NCBI GenBank assembly: GCA_965229305.1
Contig: CBDDIZ010000032.1
Location: forward strand, 1 to 64,000
Origin: JALHNI01 sp965229305
Lineage (GTDB): Bacteria > Acidobacteriota > Terriglobia > Bryobacterales > Bryobacteraceae
DNA length: 64,000 nucleotides
Direction of reading: 5' to 3'
The translations under genes and the position numbers were made by a program. Shown in pieces: positions 54,702 to 63,691 of the stretch. The notes under the pieces are model-generated. The model had not been told where the DNA came from and did no database searches. It saw nothing but the letters and a program-made list of their open reading frames with translations. How positions within the stretch are numbered: the first letter of the stretch is position 1; each line of letters starts with the position of its first letter.

Positions 54702-55367
54702 ATGCAGGCGCAAACGCAGAAATCCGCTCCGCCGATGGCCCCGCCCGCGCGCGAGATTCGCGTGATGGTGGTCGACGATCACGCCGTCGTTTGCATGGGT
54801 CTCGCCGGCATCGTCAACACGCAGCCGGACATGAGCGTCGTCGCGCAAGCCAACTCCGGCCAGGAAGCCATTGACCTCGCCCGTCGCCATCACCCGGACA
54901 TTATCCTCATGGATCTGCGCATGCCGGAGATGAGCGGCGTGGAAGCCATCGAAGCCATCCGCGAGATCTCGCCCGAAAGCGCCGTCATCGTCCTCACCAC
55001 GTATCAGGGCGACGAGGACATCCGCCGTGCGCTGGCCGCGGGCGCACAGGCATATCTACTCAAAGGCATGTCGCACTTAAAGCTGCTCGAAGCCATTCGC
55101 AGCGTGCACGCCGGCGGCAAGTACATCCCGCGCAGCATTCTGAACAGCGTCCCCGGCAAGTTGAACCGTCCGGCGCTCAGCCCGCGCGAAGTCGACATCC
55201 TGCAGCTAGTGGTCAAGGGCCTCAACAACAACGAAATCGCTGACGCTTTGAACATCACCCGCGGCACCGTGAAGTGGCACATCAACATCATCCTGCGCCG
55301 GCTCGACGTCAGTGACCGTACTCAAGCGGTCGTCGTGGCCGCCCAACGCGGCATCATCGAGATCTAG
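54702..55367 (+). CDS. NarL/FixJ-family response regulator
   Basis: A 221-residue regulator. Receiver domain at ~18-135 with acidic pocket VVDDH, phospho-acceptor Asp71 in ILMDLRMPEMSG and Lys121; LuxR-type helix-turn-helix at ~158-215 (LSPREVDILQLVVKGLNNNE). ATG 54702 gives a normal length. It is divergent from the propeller kinase and very probably its partner. The end overlaps the decarboxylase gene by 14 nt. Confidence 0.93.
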   Translation: MQAQTQKSAPPMAPPAREIRVMVVDDHAVVCMGLAGIVNTQPDMSVVAQANSGQEAIDLARRHHPDIILMDLRMPEMSGVEAIEAIREISPESAVIVLTTYQGDEDIRRALAAGAQAYLLKGMSHLKLLEAIRSVHAGGKYIPRSILNSVPGKLNRPALSPREVDILQLVVKGLNNNEIADALNITRGTVKWHINIILRRLDVSDRTQAVVVAAQRGIIEI

Positions 55368-56700
55368 CCGCGCGCAACATCGCCGCGAGGCTCAGTTCCA
55401 CGTCCTCATCCGTCGTCGCCCACGACGACACACTGATCCGCATCGCCGTCCTCCCCTGCCATTCCGTCCCGCCGCACCAGCAGACGCCTTCGGCCTGCAG
55501 CCGGGCAATCGCCGCGCGCGTCTGCTCCGGCGTCCCGAAGGACACCATCACCTGGTTGATCGCCACGTCGTTCAGTACTTCGTAGCCAGCCTCTCGCAAG
55601 CCCGCCGCGAACCGCTGCGCATGCCGGCAGCAGCGCTCCACCAGTTCCGCCATCCCCTGTCGCCCTAAAGACCGGAAGCCCGCCCACAACTCCGCCGCGC
55701 GCAATCGCCGCGACATCTCCGGCGTGTAGTGACACGGCTCCCGCAAGCCGCTGTTCACCAGATACGCCGCCATCACGGACAACGCCGCCCGCATGGCCTC
55801 GGGATCGCGCACAAAGGCCAAGCCGCAGTCATAGCCGCTGTTCGGCCACTTATGACCGTCGGTCGCCCAGGAATCGGCCAAGGCAAAGTCGGCCGCCAAA
55901 TGCCGATACTGCGGCGACGCCGCGGCCCATAAGCCAAACGCGCCGTCGACATGCACCCAGGCGCCCGCCTCGCGCGCCTTCGCGCAAACTTCCCCGGCCG
56001 GATCGAACGCCCCCGTATTCACATTGCCCGCCTGCAAACACACGATGGTGCGCTCGTCGAGCGCGGGCAAATCGCTGGCCTTCATCCGTCCTTGGCCATC
56101 CACCGGGACGCGATGGACCCGCGCGCGCCCCAGGCCCAGCAGCGTCAGGGCCTTCAGCAATGAGACATGCACTTCGTCGCCCACCACCACCCGCAACGGC
56201 GGCGCGCCGAACAGGCCGTCGGCTTCCACATCCCATCCCGCGCGCTGCAACAGCGCATGGCGCGCCGCGGCTAAGCCGCTCAGGTTCGCCATCGTCGCGC
56301 CTGTCGTCAAACCGCCGCCGCAGCCTTCGGGCAGGCCCAGCAACTCGCGCGCCCACTCGAGGACAGTTTCTTCGAGCGCCGCGGCCACCGGCGACATCAC
56401 CCGCAATCCGACATTCTGATTCCAGGCGCTCACCAGCCACGTCGCCGCCAGCGACGCCGGCAACGCACTGCCATTCACAAAGCCGTAGTAGCGGCCTCCG
56501 GCCATCGCCACCGTCCCGGGCGACCCGGCTTCGTCCAACAAGGCAATCACCGCCGCCGGATCGGTGGGCTCTTGCGGCAACTCGCCGCCCAAGGCGGCCA
56601 ACTGCGAAACGTCCGCGCTGACCGCCCGGGAGGCGAGTTGATCAAGATAGGCCGAAGCCCGGCGAGAGGCTTCGGCTAAAGGGTCAATGCGGGCAGCCAT
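55354..56700 (-). CDS. group II PLP-dependent amino acid decarboxylase-like protein
   Basis: A 448-residue PLP enzyme of the aromatic-amino-acid/glutamate decarboxylase group. It shows GFVNGSALPASLAATWLVSA, GGLTTGATMANLSGLAAAR, HVDGAFGLWAA and the PLP Lys284 in SWATDGHKWPNSG. Substrate is unclear; aromatic amino acids are possible. It converges on the response regulator and overlaps its end. Confidence 0.88.
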   Translation of the reverse strand: MAARIDPLAEASRRASAYLDQLASRAVSADVSQLAALGGELPQEPTDPAAVIALLDEAGSPGTVAMAGGRYYGFVNGSALPASLAATWLVSAWNQNVGLRVMSPVAAALEETVLEWARELLGLPEGCGGGLTTGATMANLSGLAAARHALLQRAGWDVEADGLFGAPPLRVVVGDEVHVSLLKALTLLGLGRARVHRVPVDGQGRMKASDLPALDERTIVCLQAGNVNTGAFDPAGEVCAKAREAGAWVHVDGAFGLWAAASPQYRHLAADFALADSWATDGHKWPNSGYDCGLAFVRDPEAMRAALSVMAAYLVNSGLREPCHYTPEMSRRLRAAELWAGFRSLGRQGMAELVERCCRHAQRFAAGLREAGYEVLNDVAINQVMVSFGTPEQTRAAIARLQAEGVCWCGGTEWQGRTAMRISVSSWATTDEDVELSLAAMLRAARSR

Positions 56701-56716
56701 AACCCAGCGTAGCGGC

Positions 56717-57619
56717 TTAGTTCACCGAGACGGCGAGCGGCGTCGCCACCGAGAGCTGCCGCGCCTCCCGCGTCGTCAGCCACGCTTCCACCTGGTAGTT
56801 CCCCGGTAAAAGCCCCGGCACTTGCACGTCGATCTCCCACGTCCGCTGGCCGGCAATTACCTCCGTGCCCAACACGGGCAAAAAGATCGCGGTCGACGAC
56901 CAGAGGTACACCACTTCGCCATTGGCATCGCGCACGGCGAGGTCATAGCGCTGCGACGAGTTGAAGTGCAACCGCAGCGCGCCGCCGTCGGCCACCTGCA
57001 AACGCAGTGTTGCCTTGAGCGCCAGCACATCGCCCGGCAGAATCGTCGCCGGCTGCTCGAGCGCGAGCGACAAGGTCGTCTTCTTACCCGGTTCAATCGT
57101 CATAGCTCCCAGCTTCGCGTACACCAGTTCATACGTCACCGGCCCGGCGATCGTTGTTTCCGTCCGCTGCACCAGCCCGATGTTCTCGAGGTACGTATCG
57201 TCTTCGTAGCCCACGTCGCGGCAGGCCAACGGCCGGTAGTGCACGTTCAGCGCACCCTCAAAACGGCCCGCGGGGCCAGCATAAGGCGCCCGGGCCTTGT
57301 CCGCTTCCGCACTCTGCCGGCATCCGGCAATCGGCGTGTTCACCGTCACTCCGTTGAAGCGCAGCAACTCACGGTCGCTCGCCGTTTCATCGTCATAGAA
57401 ATAAACGCCGTTGGCGTCCGAGCGCAGCCACAGCGGCGATACGGCATAGCCACTCACGCGATAGTAGGTTTGGCCGGCCGCCGCCAGGGGCAGCCCCACC
57501 GTCATGGTCCGCGTCGTCCCGTTATTGGCGCGGTAAGTCCACTGATTTCCAGTGGCTAAAGGGAGCAGGTCCGCGGACATTAACGGCAGGCCGCAGAGTG
57601 CAAACAACAGTATCCTCAT
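56717..57619 (-). CDS. exported protein with BsuPI-like domain
   Basis: A 300-residue exported protein (signal MRILLFALCGLPLMSADL). The N-terminal ~170 residues are a beta-rich region (LATGNQWTYRANNGTTRTMT) shared with many Acidobacterial proteins. The C-terminal ~110 residues (HFNSSQRYDLAVRDANGEVV, then WSSTAIFLP) match the BsuPI intracellular-protease-inhibitor fold. The start at 57619 is preferred because the longer frame overlaps the divergent OsmC gene. Confidence 0.75.
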   Translation of the reverse strand: MRILLFALCGLPLMSADLLPLATGNQWTYRANNGTTRTMTVGLPLAAAGQTYYRVSGYAVSPLWLRSDANGVYFYDDETASDRELLRFNGVTVNTPIAGCRQSAEADKARAPYAGPAGRFEGALNVHYRPLACRDVGYEDDTYLENIGLVQRTETTIAGPVTYELVYAKLGAMTIEPGKKTTLSLALEQPATILPGDVLALKATLRLQVADGGALRLHFNSSQRYDLAVRDANGEVVYLWSSTAIFLPVLGTEVIAGQRTWEIDVQVPGLLPGNYQVEAWLTTREARQLSVATPLAVSVN

Positions 57620-57692
57620 AACCACTACGCGCAACGGCGCGCGAAATCGGCTCAGCGCGCGATGTTCCGTTCGTTGCTGCGAAGCTAGAGTC

Positions 57693-58145
57693 ATGGCCCG
57701 CTACACTGCCGAAGTCCTTTGGTCGCGCGGCGACCAGCCGTTCCTCGACCAGCGCTACAGCCGCCGGCATCTCCTGAAGTTCGATGGCGGGCTCGAAGTG
57801 CCGGGCTCTTCGTCGCCCCACTCCGTGCGGGTCCCCTTTTCGGACCCCAGCGCGCTCGACCCCGAAGAAGCCTTCGTCTCCGCGCTCTCCAGTTGCCACA
57901 TGCTGTGGTTCCTCTCGCTGGCCGCGCAGGCCGGCTTCCTGGTGGACGAGTATCAGGACCACGCCGAAGGCGTTATGGAGCGGCAGCGCATCGCCGTGGT
58001 GACGCTCCGCCCGGCCGTTCGCTTCTCTGGAGCCCCGCTGCCGTCGCCGGAGGAGATTCGTGCGCTCCATCACGCGGCACATCAGGAGTGCTTCATCGCT
58101 AAGTCCGTCAACAGCGAAGTCCGCTGCGAACCGGTTTTCCACTAG
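57693..58145 (+). CDS. OsmC-family peroxiredoxin-like protein
   Basis: A 150-residue OsmC/Ohr-fold protein. It has SALSSCHMLWFLSLAAQAGF, where Cys68 is the single clearly conserved catalytic-type Cys, and a second Cys at AHQECFIAKSVNSEV. These are the two thiols of hydroperoxide-reducing OsmC proteins. ATG 57693 gives the usual length. Probably cytoplasmic protection against organic peroxides. Confidence 0.88.
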   Translation: MARYTAEVLWSRGDQPFLDQRYSRRHLLKFDGGLEVPGSSSPHSVRVPFSDPSALDPEEAFVSALSSCHMLWFLSLAAQAGFLVDEYQDHAEGVMERQRIAVVTLRPAVRFSGAPLPSPEEIRALHHAAHQECFIAKSVNSEVRCEPVFH

Positions 58146-58153
58146 CCACGTGG

Positions 58154-58159
58154 TATAAC
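58154..58159 (+). promoter_or_regulatory. TATAAC -10-like box ahead of the MFS gene
   Basis: TATAAC 9 nt before the ATG at 58169. A GGGAG element lies between, so normal initiation is also possible. Confidence 0.35.
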
Positions 58160-58168
58160 CGGGAGTTC

Positions 58169-59467
58169 ATGGCCAACTCGCCTTATAACCACGCCAAGCT
58201 CTTCCTGGTGAGCTTGCTCGCACTCATGACCGCCGGCATTAACTTCGCTCTTCGCTCGAGCGTCGCGTCCGATTTGCAATCTACCTTCTTCGATCCCTTG
58301 GACCGTCTGACGTCCGCCGCCATGACCGGCGCGGTCCTCGGGGTCGCCTCGCTGGGCTTCGCCATCACCATTGCCATCGGCAGCCCGTTGCTCGACTACC
58401 TGGGCATGGGAAGGCTCCTCGCGCTTTCGTCGGTCTGCTTCATGCTGGGCACCTTGGGCGTGATGTTCGCAGGCGATATGGCCTCCGGACCCTCGGTTTA
58501 TTGGGCCGTTTGGGGCAGCATGGTCGTCATCGGCATCGGCTGGGGCCTGGTGGAAACCGTCATCAATCCGCTCACCACCGCGATCTATCCGCAGGACAAG
58601 ACTGCCAAGCTGAACACGCTCCACGCCTGGTGGCCGGGCGGCATCATCATCGGCGGCCTGCTCGGTCTTGCTCTCGCCCAGTTCGGCGCCTCCTGGCGGC
58701 TCAAGCTCGCCTGCAGCCTGATTCCCGCCGCCGTCTTCGGGCTGATGAGCCTTACGCTCAAGTTCCCGCCCACCGAACGCGCCGCGGCCGGCATCCCCGC
58801 CAGCCAGATGTTCAAGGAACTGCTCAAGCCGTTCTTCTTCGTGTGGTTCTTCTCGATGTTCCTCACGGCCGCATCCGAACTCGCGCCCGGCCAGTGGGTC
58901 GATCTGGCGCTTTCGCGCACGGTGGGCATGCAAGGCATCATTCTGCTGATCTACGTGAGCGCGCTGATGTTTGCCATGCGCCACTTCGCTGGTCCGCTGG
59001 CGCATAAGCTTTCGCCGGTTGGCTTACTGTGGATCTCCTGCCTCCTGGCGTCGCTCGGCCTGGTGGCACTCAGCATGGCCAACTCGCCCGCCACGGCCTT
59101 CATGGCCGCCACGATCTGGGGCATCGGCGTCTGCTACTTGTGGCCGACGATGCTGGCCGCGGCGGCCGAACGCTTCCCGCGCGGCGGCGCGCTGCTGATG
59201 GGCCTGATGGGGACCGCCGGCAACCTCTCCATCTTCCTGGTGCTGCCTAAGCTGGGCCAGATCTTTGACGCGGCGAAGATTGAACTCGCCGGCGGCGAAG
59301 CGGCCTTCAACCAACTCCAGGGCCCAGAACTCGAGCGCGTCCTGAGCGCCGCTTCGTCGGAGTCCTTCCGCGCCGTCGCCATTCTGCCGGCCATCCTGCT
59401 GATCGTCTTCGGAGCCATCTGGCTCTATGACCGGTCGCGCGGCGGCTACAAGCCCGAAACCCTTTAG
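58169..59467 (+). CDS. MFS transporter, FHS (fucose permease-like) type
   Basis: A 432-residue 12-helix MFS protein. The early loops (MTAGINFALRSSVASDLQ, WGLVETVINPLTTAIYP, KLNTLHAWWPGGIIIGGL) match the FHS sugar-symporter group, including the N-P-L and HAWWPGG segments. It likely imports a sugar with protons. It starts 23 nt after OsmC; a functional link is not apparent. Confidence 0.85.
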   Translation: MANSPYNHAKLFLVSLLALMTAGINFALRSSVASDLQSTFFDPLDRLTSAAMTGAVLGVASLGFAITIAIGSPLLDYLGMGRLLALSSVCFMLGTLGVMFAGDMASGPSVYWAVWGSMVVIGIGWGLVETVINPLTTAIYPQDKTAKLNTLHAWWPGGIIIGGLLGLALAQFGASWRLKLACSLIPAAVFGLMSLTLKFPPTERAAAGIPASQMFKELLKPFFFVWFFSMFLTAASELAPGQWVDLALSRTVGMQGIILLIYVSALMFAMRHFAGPLAHKLSPVGLLWISCLLASLGLVALSMANSPATAFMAATIWGIGVCYLWPTMLAAAAERFPRGGALLMGLMGTAGNLSIFLVLPKLGQIFDAAKIELAGGEAAFNQLQGPELERVLSAASSESFRAVAILPAILLIVFGAIWLYDRSRGGYKPETL

Positions 59468-59697
59468 ACCATAAAAATTGCCCTCGCGCGTCTGTCTCGA
59501 GCAAGGTGACGAAACGAACCCGGGACTTATTGATTCGATTGGACTTGAGTTTTTCGAAGCGACGACAGAACGCGGCTCGGTGATGGTTTAGACCAAGCCT
59601 TTCCGATTCTGACCATAGCAGGCGCGACCAAAGGCCGCGCTCGACGAGAACGAGTAAGTGCCGCGGTTACCAGAAGATGGCTCTGCGAAAATTGCCG
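59468..59697. other. 230-nt intergenic region with no recognised gene
   Basis: I see no ORF with coding character, RNA gene or strong hairpin here. It marks the point where the plus strand changes from C-rich or balanced to clearly G-rich (see findings). Confidence 0.5.
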
Positions 59698-60207
59698 TTA
59701 ACGGGTGAACGGGAGGATGAGTTTCTCGAACGAGCGAGTGGAGCGGTTCCACCGGGTGACGTGAAGGCGGACCTCGCCTTTTTCAGGAAGGGTGAGGTCT
59801 TTGGGCTCGTGGACGAAGTGGTCGTCGAGTTGGGGTAGGAAGTCGTGGAGTTGGAGTTTGGCGCGGTCGGCGAGTGAGCCGGGCTCGAGACGGGTGACGA
59901 GATAGCCGAGGTCGCCAGTGACGCCGAGACGCTTCTCTTCATTCCCGCGGAAGGCGATGGGGACGGTGACCTGGGCGTAGGCGCCTTTCGCAGCGTCGAA
60001 GCGGAAGACGGGGAGTTTGCCGTGGCTGAGGAGGATGGGGCGAACGCCGGGAGGGTCCGCGAGGATGTCGCCAACTTTGAGCCCGGCACGATCGGCAGGG
60101 CTACCGACGGGGATGATGGTGAGGCGAAAGCCGATTTCGCCTTCGACCCAGGTTTGCGCCGAGGCGGCAAGAACGAAGAGCACGAGCAAAGAGCGAAGTA
60201 AGTTCAT
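59698..60207 (-). CDS. small exported PDZ-domain protein
   Basis: A 169-residue protein with signal peptide (MNLLRSLLVLFVLAASAQTW) and two PDZ-like segments: RLTIIPVGSPADRAGLKVGD and YLVTRLEPGSLADRAKLQLH. No protease domain, so a scaffold or inhibitor role is possible. It lies downstream of the third TonB receptor on the same strand but after a terminator. Confidence 0.72.
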   Translation of the reverse strand: MNLLRSLLVLFVLAASAQTWVEGEIGFRLTIIPVGSPADRAGLKVGDILADPPGVRPILLSHGKLPVFRFDAAKGAYAQVTVPIAFRGNEEKRLGVTGDLGYLVTRLEPGSLADRAKLQLHDFLPQLDDHFVHEPKDLTLPEKGEVRLHVTRWNRSTRSFEKLILPFTR

Positions 60208-60242
60208 TCGTGAAGCTACTATTCTAAGCGACAGAAGCAAAC

Positions 60243-60273
60243 GGCCCCGACTTCCTGGTGGGAAGCCGGGGCC
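60243..60273 (-). terminator. Rho-independent-like terminator of the third TonB receptor
   Basis: Stem GGCCCCG/CGGGGCC plus inner CTTCC/GGAAG with one mismatch and a 5-nt loop. On the minus strand GTTTGCTTCTG follows, a modest U-tract. It lies 26 nt after the receptor stop. Confidence 0.7.
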
Positions 60274-60298
60274 ATTCTTCGAACAGACGAAGCCGCGG

Positions 60299-63200
60299 TT
60301 AGAAGTAATACTTCAACGCGAACTGGATCTGACGTAACTGACTGGTGGAGCGGATGCGGCCGAAGCTGGCGGCGGGCGTGGCACCCTGGCTGCCCCACGC
60401 CGCCGAAGGACGGCCCCAGGCCGGATGGTTGGGAGCGTTGAACATCTCCATGCGGAACTGGAGGGCATGACCTTCCTTGATGCGGAAGTCTTTCATGGTG
60501 GAGAAGTCAATGTTCCAGGTGGACGGAGCGCGCAGGTTGTTGCGGGCGCAGTTGCCGAACTGGCCGGCGGTGACGTTGGTGAAGGCCTCGCGCACGAAGT
60601 AGCGGTCCGGGTTGGGGTCGCCCGCGACAGGGCTGACACCAGCGACGCAGTTCAAGCGATTGGAGTGTGGGAAGCCGGCGCCCATGCCGGCGGCGTCCCA
60701 GCTTTCGGTGACGATGGAGGTGCCGTTCTGAACGGTAGTGATGGTGCTCAACTGCCAGCCGCCCACGATCTGATTCACGACGCCGCCGCGATTCAGGAAC
60801 TGACGTCCTTTACCGAAGGGGAGATTGTAGAGAATCGAGCTGACAAAGCGGTGAGGCACGTTGTAGCCGGCGTAGCCGTAATCGCAGGAACGGCAGCGCT
60901 GATTCATGAGCGTGAAGTCGGCACCGGTACCGCGGATGGCGCTGTTCTCGTCGAGAGCCTTCGACCAGGTGTAGCTGAACAGCGTGGTGAGGCTAGTGCC
61001 GAAGCGCTGGCTGAGCTTGGTACTGAAAGCGTTGTAGTTGGCGATGCCGCTGCCGGTGAGGTACTGAATGCCGTGCCACTCGGGATACGGCTCACGGGCA
61101 TCGAAGGTGGTGATGCCAGGCGCGGGTGCATTGGCATTGATGAGGAAGGCGAGCTTGCGGCTCTGATTGCCGGTGTAGCCGACTTCGAGGGTGGAGCTCT
61201 TGCCCAGACTGCGTTGCACGTTGAGCAAGTACTGCATGGTGTAAGTGGTGGGCAGGTCGTATTGAGCGCCCCAGGTGAGTCCGGGAGCGAAGGACACGGG
61301 GAGTTGGGCCGTGTTGATGAAGTTGCTGTAAGTGAGGCTGGGGACGCCTTGCTGGTCAATGACCGGGTTGGCGCGGCCACCAGCGGCGCGACTCATGTCG
61401 AAGATGGAGTTCTTACTCTCTTGCGAATAGAAGATGCCCACGCCGGCGCGAATGGACCAGTTGTTGCTGGGGCTGTAAGCGATCCCTAAGCGGGGAGCAA
61501 AGTTGTTGTAGTCGGTTTTGATGAGGCGGTCGCCGAGACGGCCGTCACGGGCGAGTTGGACAGGGCCGGTGAAACGGAAAGCTAGGTTCTCGTAGAAGTC
61601 GCCGTTGCCGGTGCGGACGAGGACCGGGTGCTTGCTCGCATCCGGCTGGTTCCCCGGGGGCAGCGCCTCGCGAAGCTGGAAGTTTGGCTGAAGGCCGAAC
61701 TTATCGAGCAATGGCTGGGCAAGTTCATAACGGATGCCCCAATTGATGGTGAGGCGCGGCGTGACCTTGTAAGTGTCGTCCACGTAGAAGGAGATTTCGT
61801 TGTTGCGGAAGTCACCCTGGGCGAGGGCGACGGCAGCTTCAATGGTGCTGAAGTTACCGAGGAGGAAGTCGGCGCCGGTGTAACCGCCGGTGAGCGTGTT
61901 GGCGTTGGCGGTGAAGCTGCCGTTGGTGGTGAAACGGCCACGGGCGAACTCGTTGCCGATTTGGAGGAAGCGGTTGTAGCGCCATTCGCCACCGAAGCGG
62001 AAGTTGTGTTTGCCGCGAATCCAGGAGAAGTTATCGACGACCTGATAGACCTGATTATCGATGTTGAAAGGGCCGTTGGCGTCGTTGCCGAAGCGGCTGA
62101 GGGTGCTGCCGGTGATGTTGACATCCGGGATGCCGAAGGAGTTGGGGTCAGTGACCTTAATCGGCGTGTTCAGCTTCGCGTTGACGTTATCGACGCCGGA
62201 GAGTTCCTGGCTGATGTTATTGAAGAGCGAGTTGTAGCCGAAGCGGAATTCGTTGACCTTGGAGGAACTGAAGACGCGCGTATTGGCGAGAACCCATTGC
62301 GAGGCGCGGGTGTAGAGGATGGTGCCGTTGAGTTTGACGCCGGGCGTGGTGGTGAGTTCGTCGGTCCAGCTATAGCGGCCGAACCATTGGGATTTGGCGC
62401 TTTCGTTGAAGTCGATGCGGCCGGTGAATTGGTCTTTATCGACCGGCGTCTTGGCGAGGTATTGGTAGTTGCGGTTGGGGAGGCCGGTTTGCGGAAGGTT
62501 CGGCAGCGGCGCGAACTCACTGAGCAGGAGGGCGGAACCGGCGCTGATGCGCGAGGCGGGGATCTGGTTGTTCGGGAAGGCCGAGGAGGTGATGGTAGTG
62601 CCGGTGCGGACGCGGGTAAGCGGGTCCTGGAGCGGTGTGGTGACGACGGAGAAATCGCCGCGGCGCATCTCGGGCGTCATGGAGGTGAAGAAGTTTGTGG
62701 AGGTGGTGCGCGACTTGAAGCCTTCATAGTTGGCCATGAAGAAGATGCGGTCGCGGCCATTCAGCAGCTTGGGAATCCAAACGGGACCGGAGAGCGTGCC
62801 GCCATATTGATTCTGGCGGTAAGGCGGCTTGAGGGGCGCGGTTTGCGTGGGGCTCTCGGGATCCTTGAAGAAGTATGGACGGGCATCGAGCTTGTCGTTG
62901 CGGAGGAACTCGAAGGCCGAACCATGGTACTGGTTGGAGCCGCCCTTGGTGGAGACGTTGATCTGTCCAGCGCCGCGGCCGAACTCGGCGGGGAAGATCC
63001 CGGTTTGCACTTTGAATTCCTGCAAGGCTTCGACGGAGGGAAGCACGATGTAAAGGTTGAAGTTGATGTCGGTGTTGGTGATGCCGTCGAGGGTGTAGTT
63101 ACTCCAAGCGGAGCGGGCCCCGGAGACCGACATGGTGATCTGCGAGCGCGTGCCGCCCTGACGGCCGGCGGCCTGGGCGGCTTGATTGAAGCCGTAAGTG

Positions 63201-63691
63201 ACGTTGGGACTGAGAGCGACCAAGCTAAGGAAGTTGCGGCCGTTGAGAGGCAGATCCGTAATGCGCTTCTGCTCGACGACGGTGCCGACGGTGGCATTCT
63301 CGGTGGTGAGTAACTGGGCGTTGCCGCTGACTTCGACGACTTCGCTGACCTGGCCGACTTCGAGGGTGAAGTCGACGCGGGCGGTCTGCTGGACCTGAAG
63401 CTCAACGCTGGTGCGCGTGGCAGACTTGAAGCCGGATAACTCAGCCTTTACGTCGTAGAGGCCCGGGACGAGAGCCGGGATCACATAAATGCCGTCTTGG
63501 TTGGTGGTGACATCGCGGATACCGTTGGTGGCGATGTTGCGGACGGTTACTTTGGCGCCGTTGACCGCGGCGCCGGAAGGGTCTTTGACCTCTCCTGTAA
63601 ACGTGCCTAAAGTTTGACCGGAAAGCTGGCCAGCGGCCAGCAAAAGTAAGGTGGCGGCAGTTAAGCAGAACTGCCGTTGTGAAACTCTCAT
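60299..63691 (-). CDS. TonB-dependent receptor with N-terminal carboxypeptidase-like domain (Oar-like)
   Basis: An 1130-residue outer-membrane transporter. I start at ATG 63691 because GGAGG lies 6 nt upstream and a signal peptide follows (MRVSQRQFCLTAATLLLLAA); the frame stays open further upstream without such signals. Carboxypeptidase-regulatory domain (GTFTGEVKDPSGAAVNGAKV), plug (LNGRNFLSLVALSPNVTYG, NYTLDGI) and barrel ending QFALKYYF are complete. CRSCDY in the barrel adds an unusual Cys pair. Coding strand is C-rich, unlike the minus-strand genes further left. Confidence 0.92.
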   Translation of the reverse strand: MRVSQRQFCLTAATLLLLAAGQLSGQTLGTFTGEVKDPSGAAVNGAKVTVRNIATNGIRDVTTNQDGIYVIPALVPGLYDVKAELSGFKSATRTSVELQVQQTARVDFTLEVGQVSEVVEVSGNAQLLTTENATVGTVVEQKRITDLPLNGRNFLSLVALSPNVTYGFNQAAQAAGRQGGTRSQITMSVSGARSAWSNYTLDGITNTDINFNLYIVLPSVEALQEFKVQTGIFPAEFGRGAGQINVSTKGGSNQYHGSAFEFLRNDKLDARPYFFKDPESPTQTAPLKPPYRQNQYGGTLSGPVWIPKLLNGRDRIFFMANYEGFKSRTTSTNFFTSMTPEMRRGDFSVVTTPLQDPLTRVRTGTTITSSAFPNNQIPASRISAGSALLLSEFAPLPNLPQTGLPNRNYQYLAKTPVDKDQFTGRIDFNESAKSQWFGRYSWTDELTTTPGVKLNGTILYTRASQWVLANTRVFSSSKVNEFRFGYNSLFNNISQELSGVDNVNAKLNTPIKVTDPNSFGIPDVNITGSTLSRFGNDANGPFNIDNQVYQVVDNFSWIRGKHNFRFGGEWRYNRFLQIGNEFARGRFTTNGSFTANANTLTGGYTGADFLLGNFSTIEAAVALAQGDFRNNEISFYVDDTYKVTPRLTINWGIRYELAQPLLDKFGLQPNFQLREALPPGNQPDASKHPVLVRTGNGDFYENLAFRFTGPVQLARDGRLGDRLIKTDYNNFAPRLGIAYSPSNNWSIRAGVGIFYSQESKNSIFDMSRAAGGRANPVIDQQGVPSLTYSNFINTAQLPVSFAPGLTWGAQYDLPTTYTMQYLLNVQRSLGKSSTLEVGYTGNQSRKLAFLINANAPAPGITTFDAREPYPEWHGIQYLTGSGIANYNAFSTKLSQRFGTSLTTLFSYTWSKALDENSAIRGTGADFTLMNQRCRSCDYGYAGYNVPHRFVSSILYNLPFGKGRQFLNRGGVVNQIVGGWQLSTITTVQNGTSIVTESWDAAGMGAGFPHSNRLNCVAGVSPVAGDPNPDRYFVREAFTNVTAGQFGNCARNNLRAPSTWNIDFSTMKDFRIKEGHALQFRMEMFNAPNHPAWGRPSAAWGSQGATPAASFGRIRSTSQLRQIQFALKYYF

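Noticed and set aside
59468..59697. Replication origin at the skew change
   Set aside because: No DnaA-box cluster or origin genes; reported only as a compositional change.
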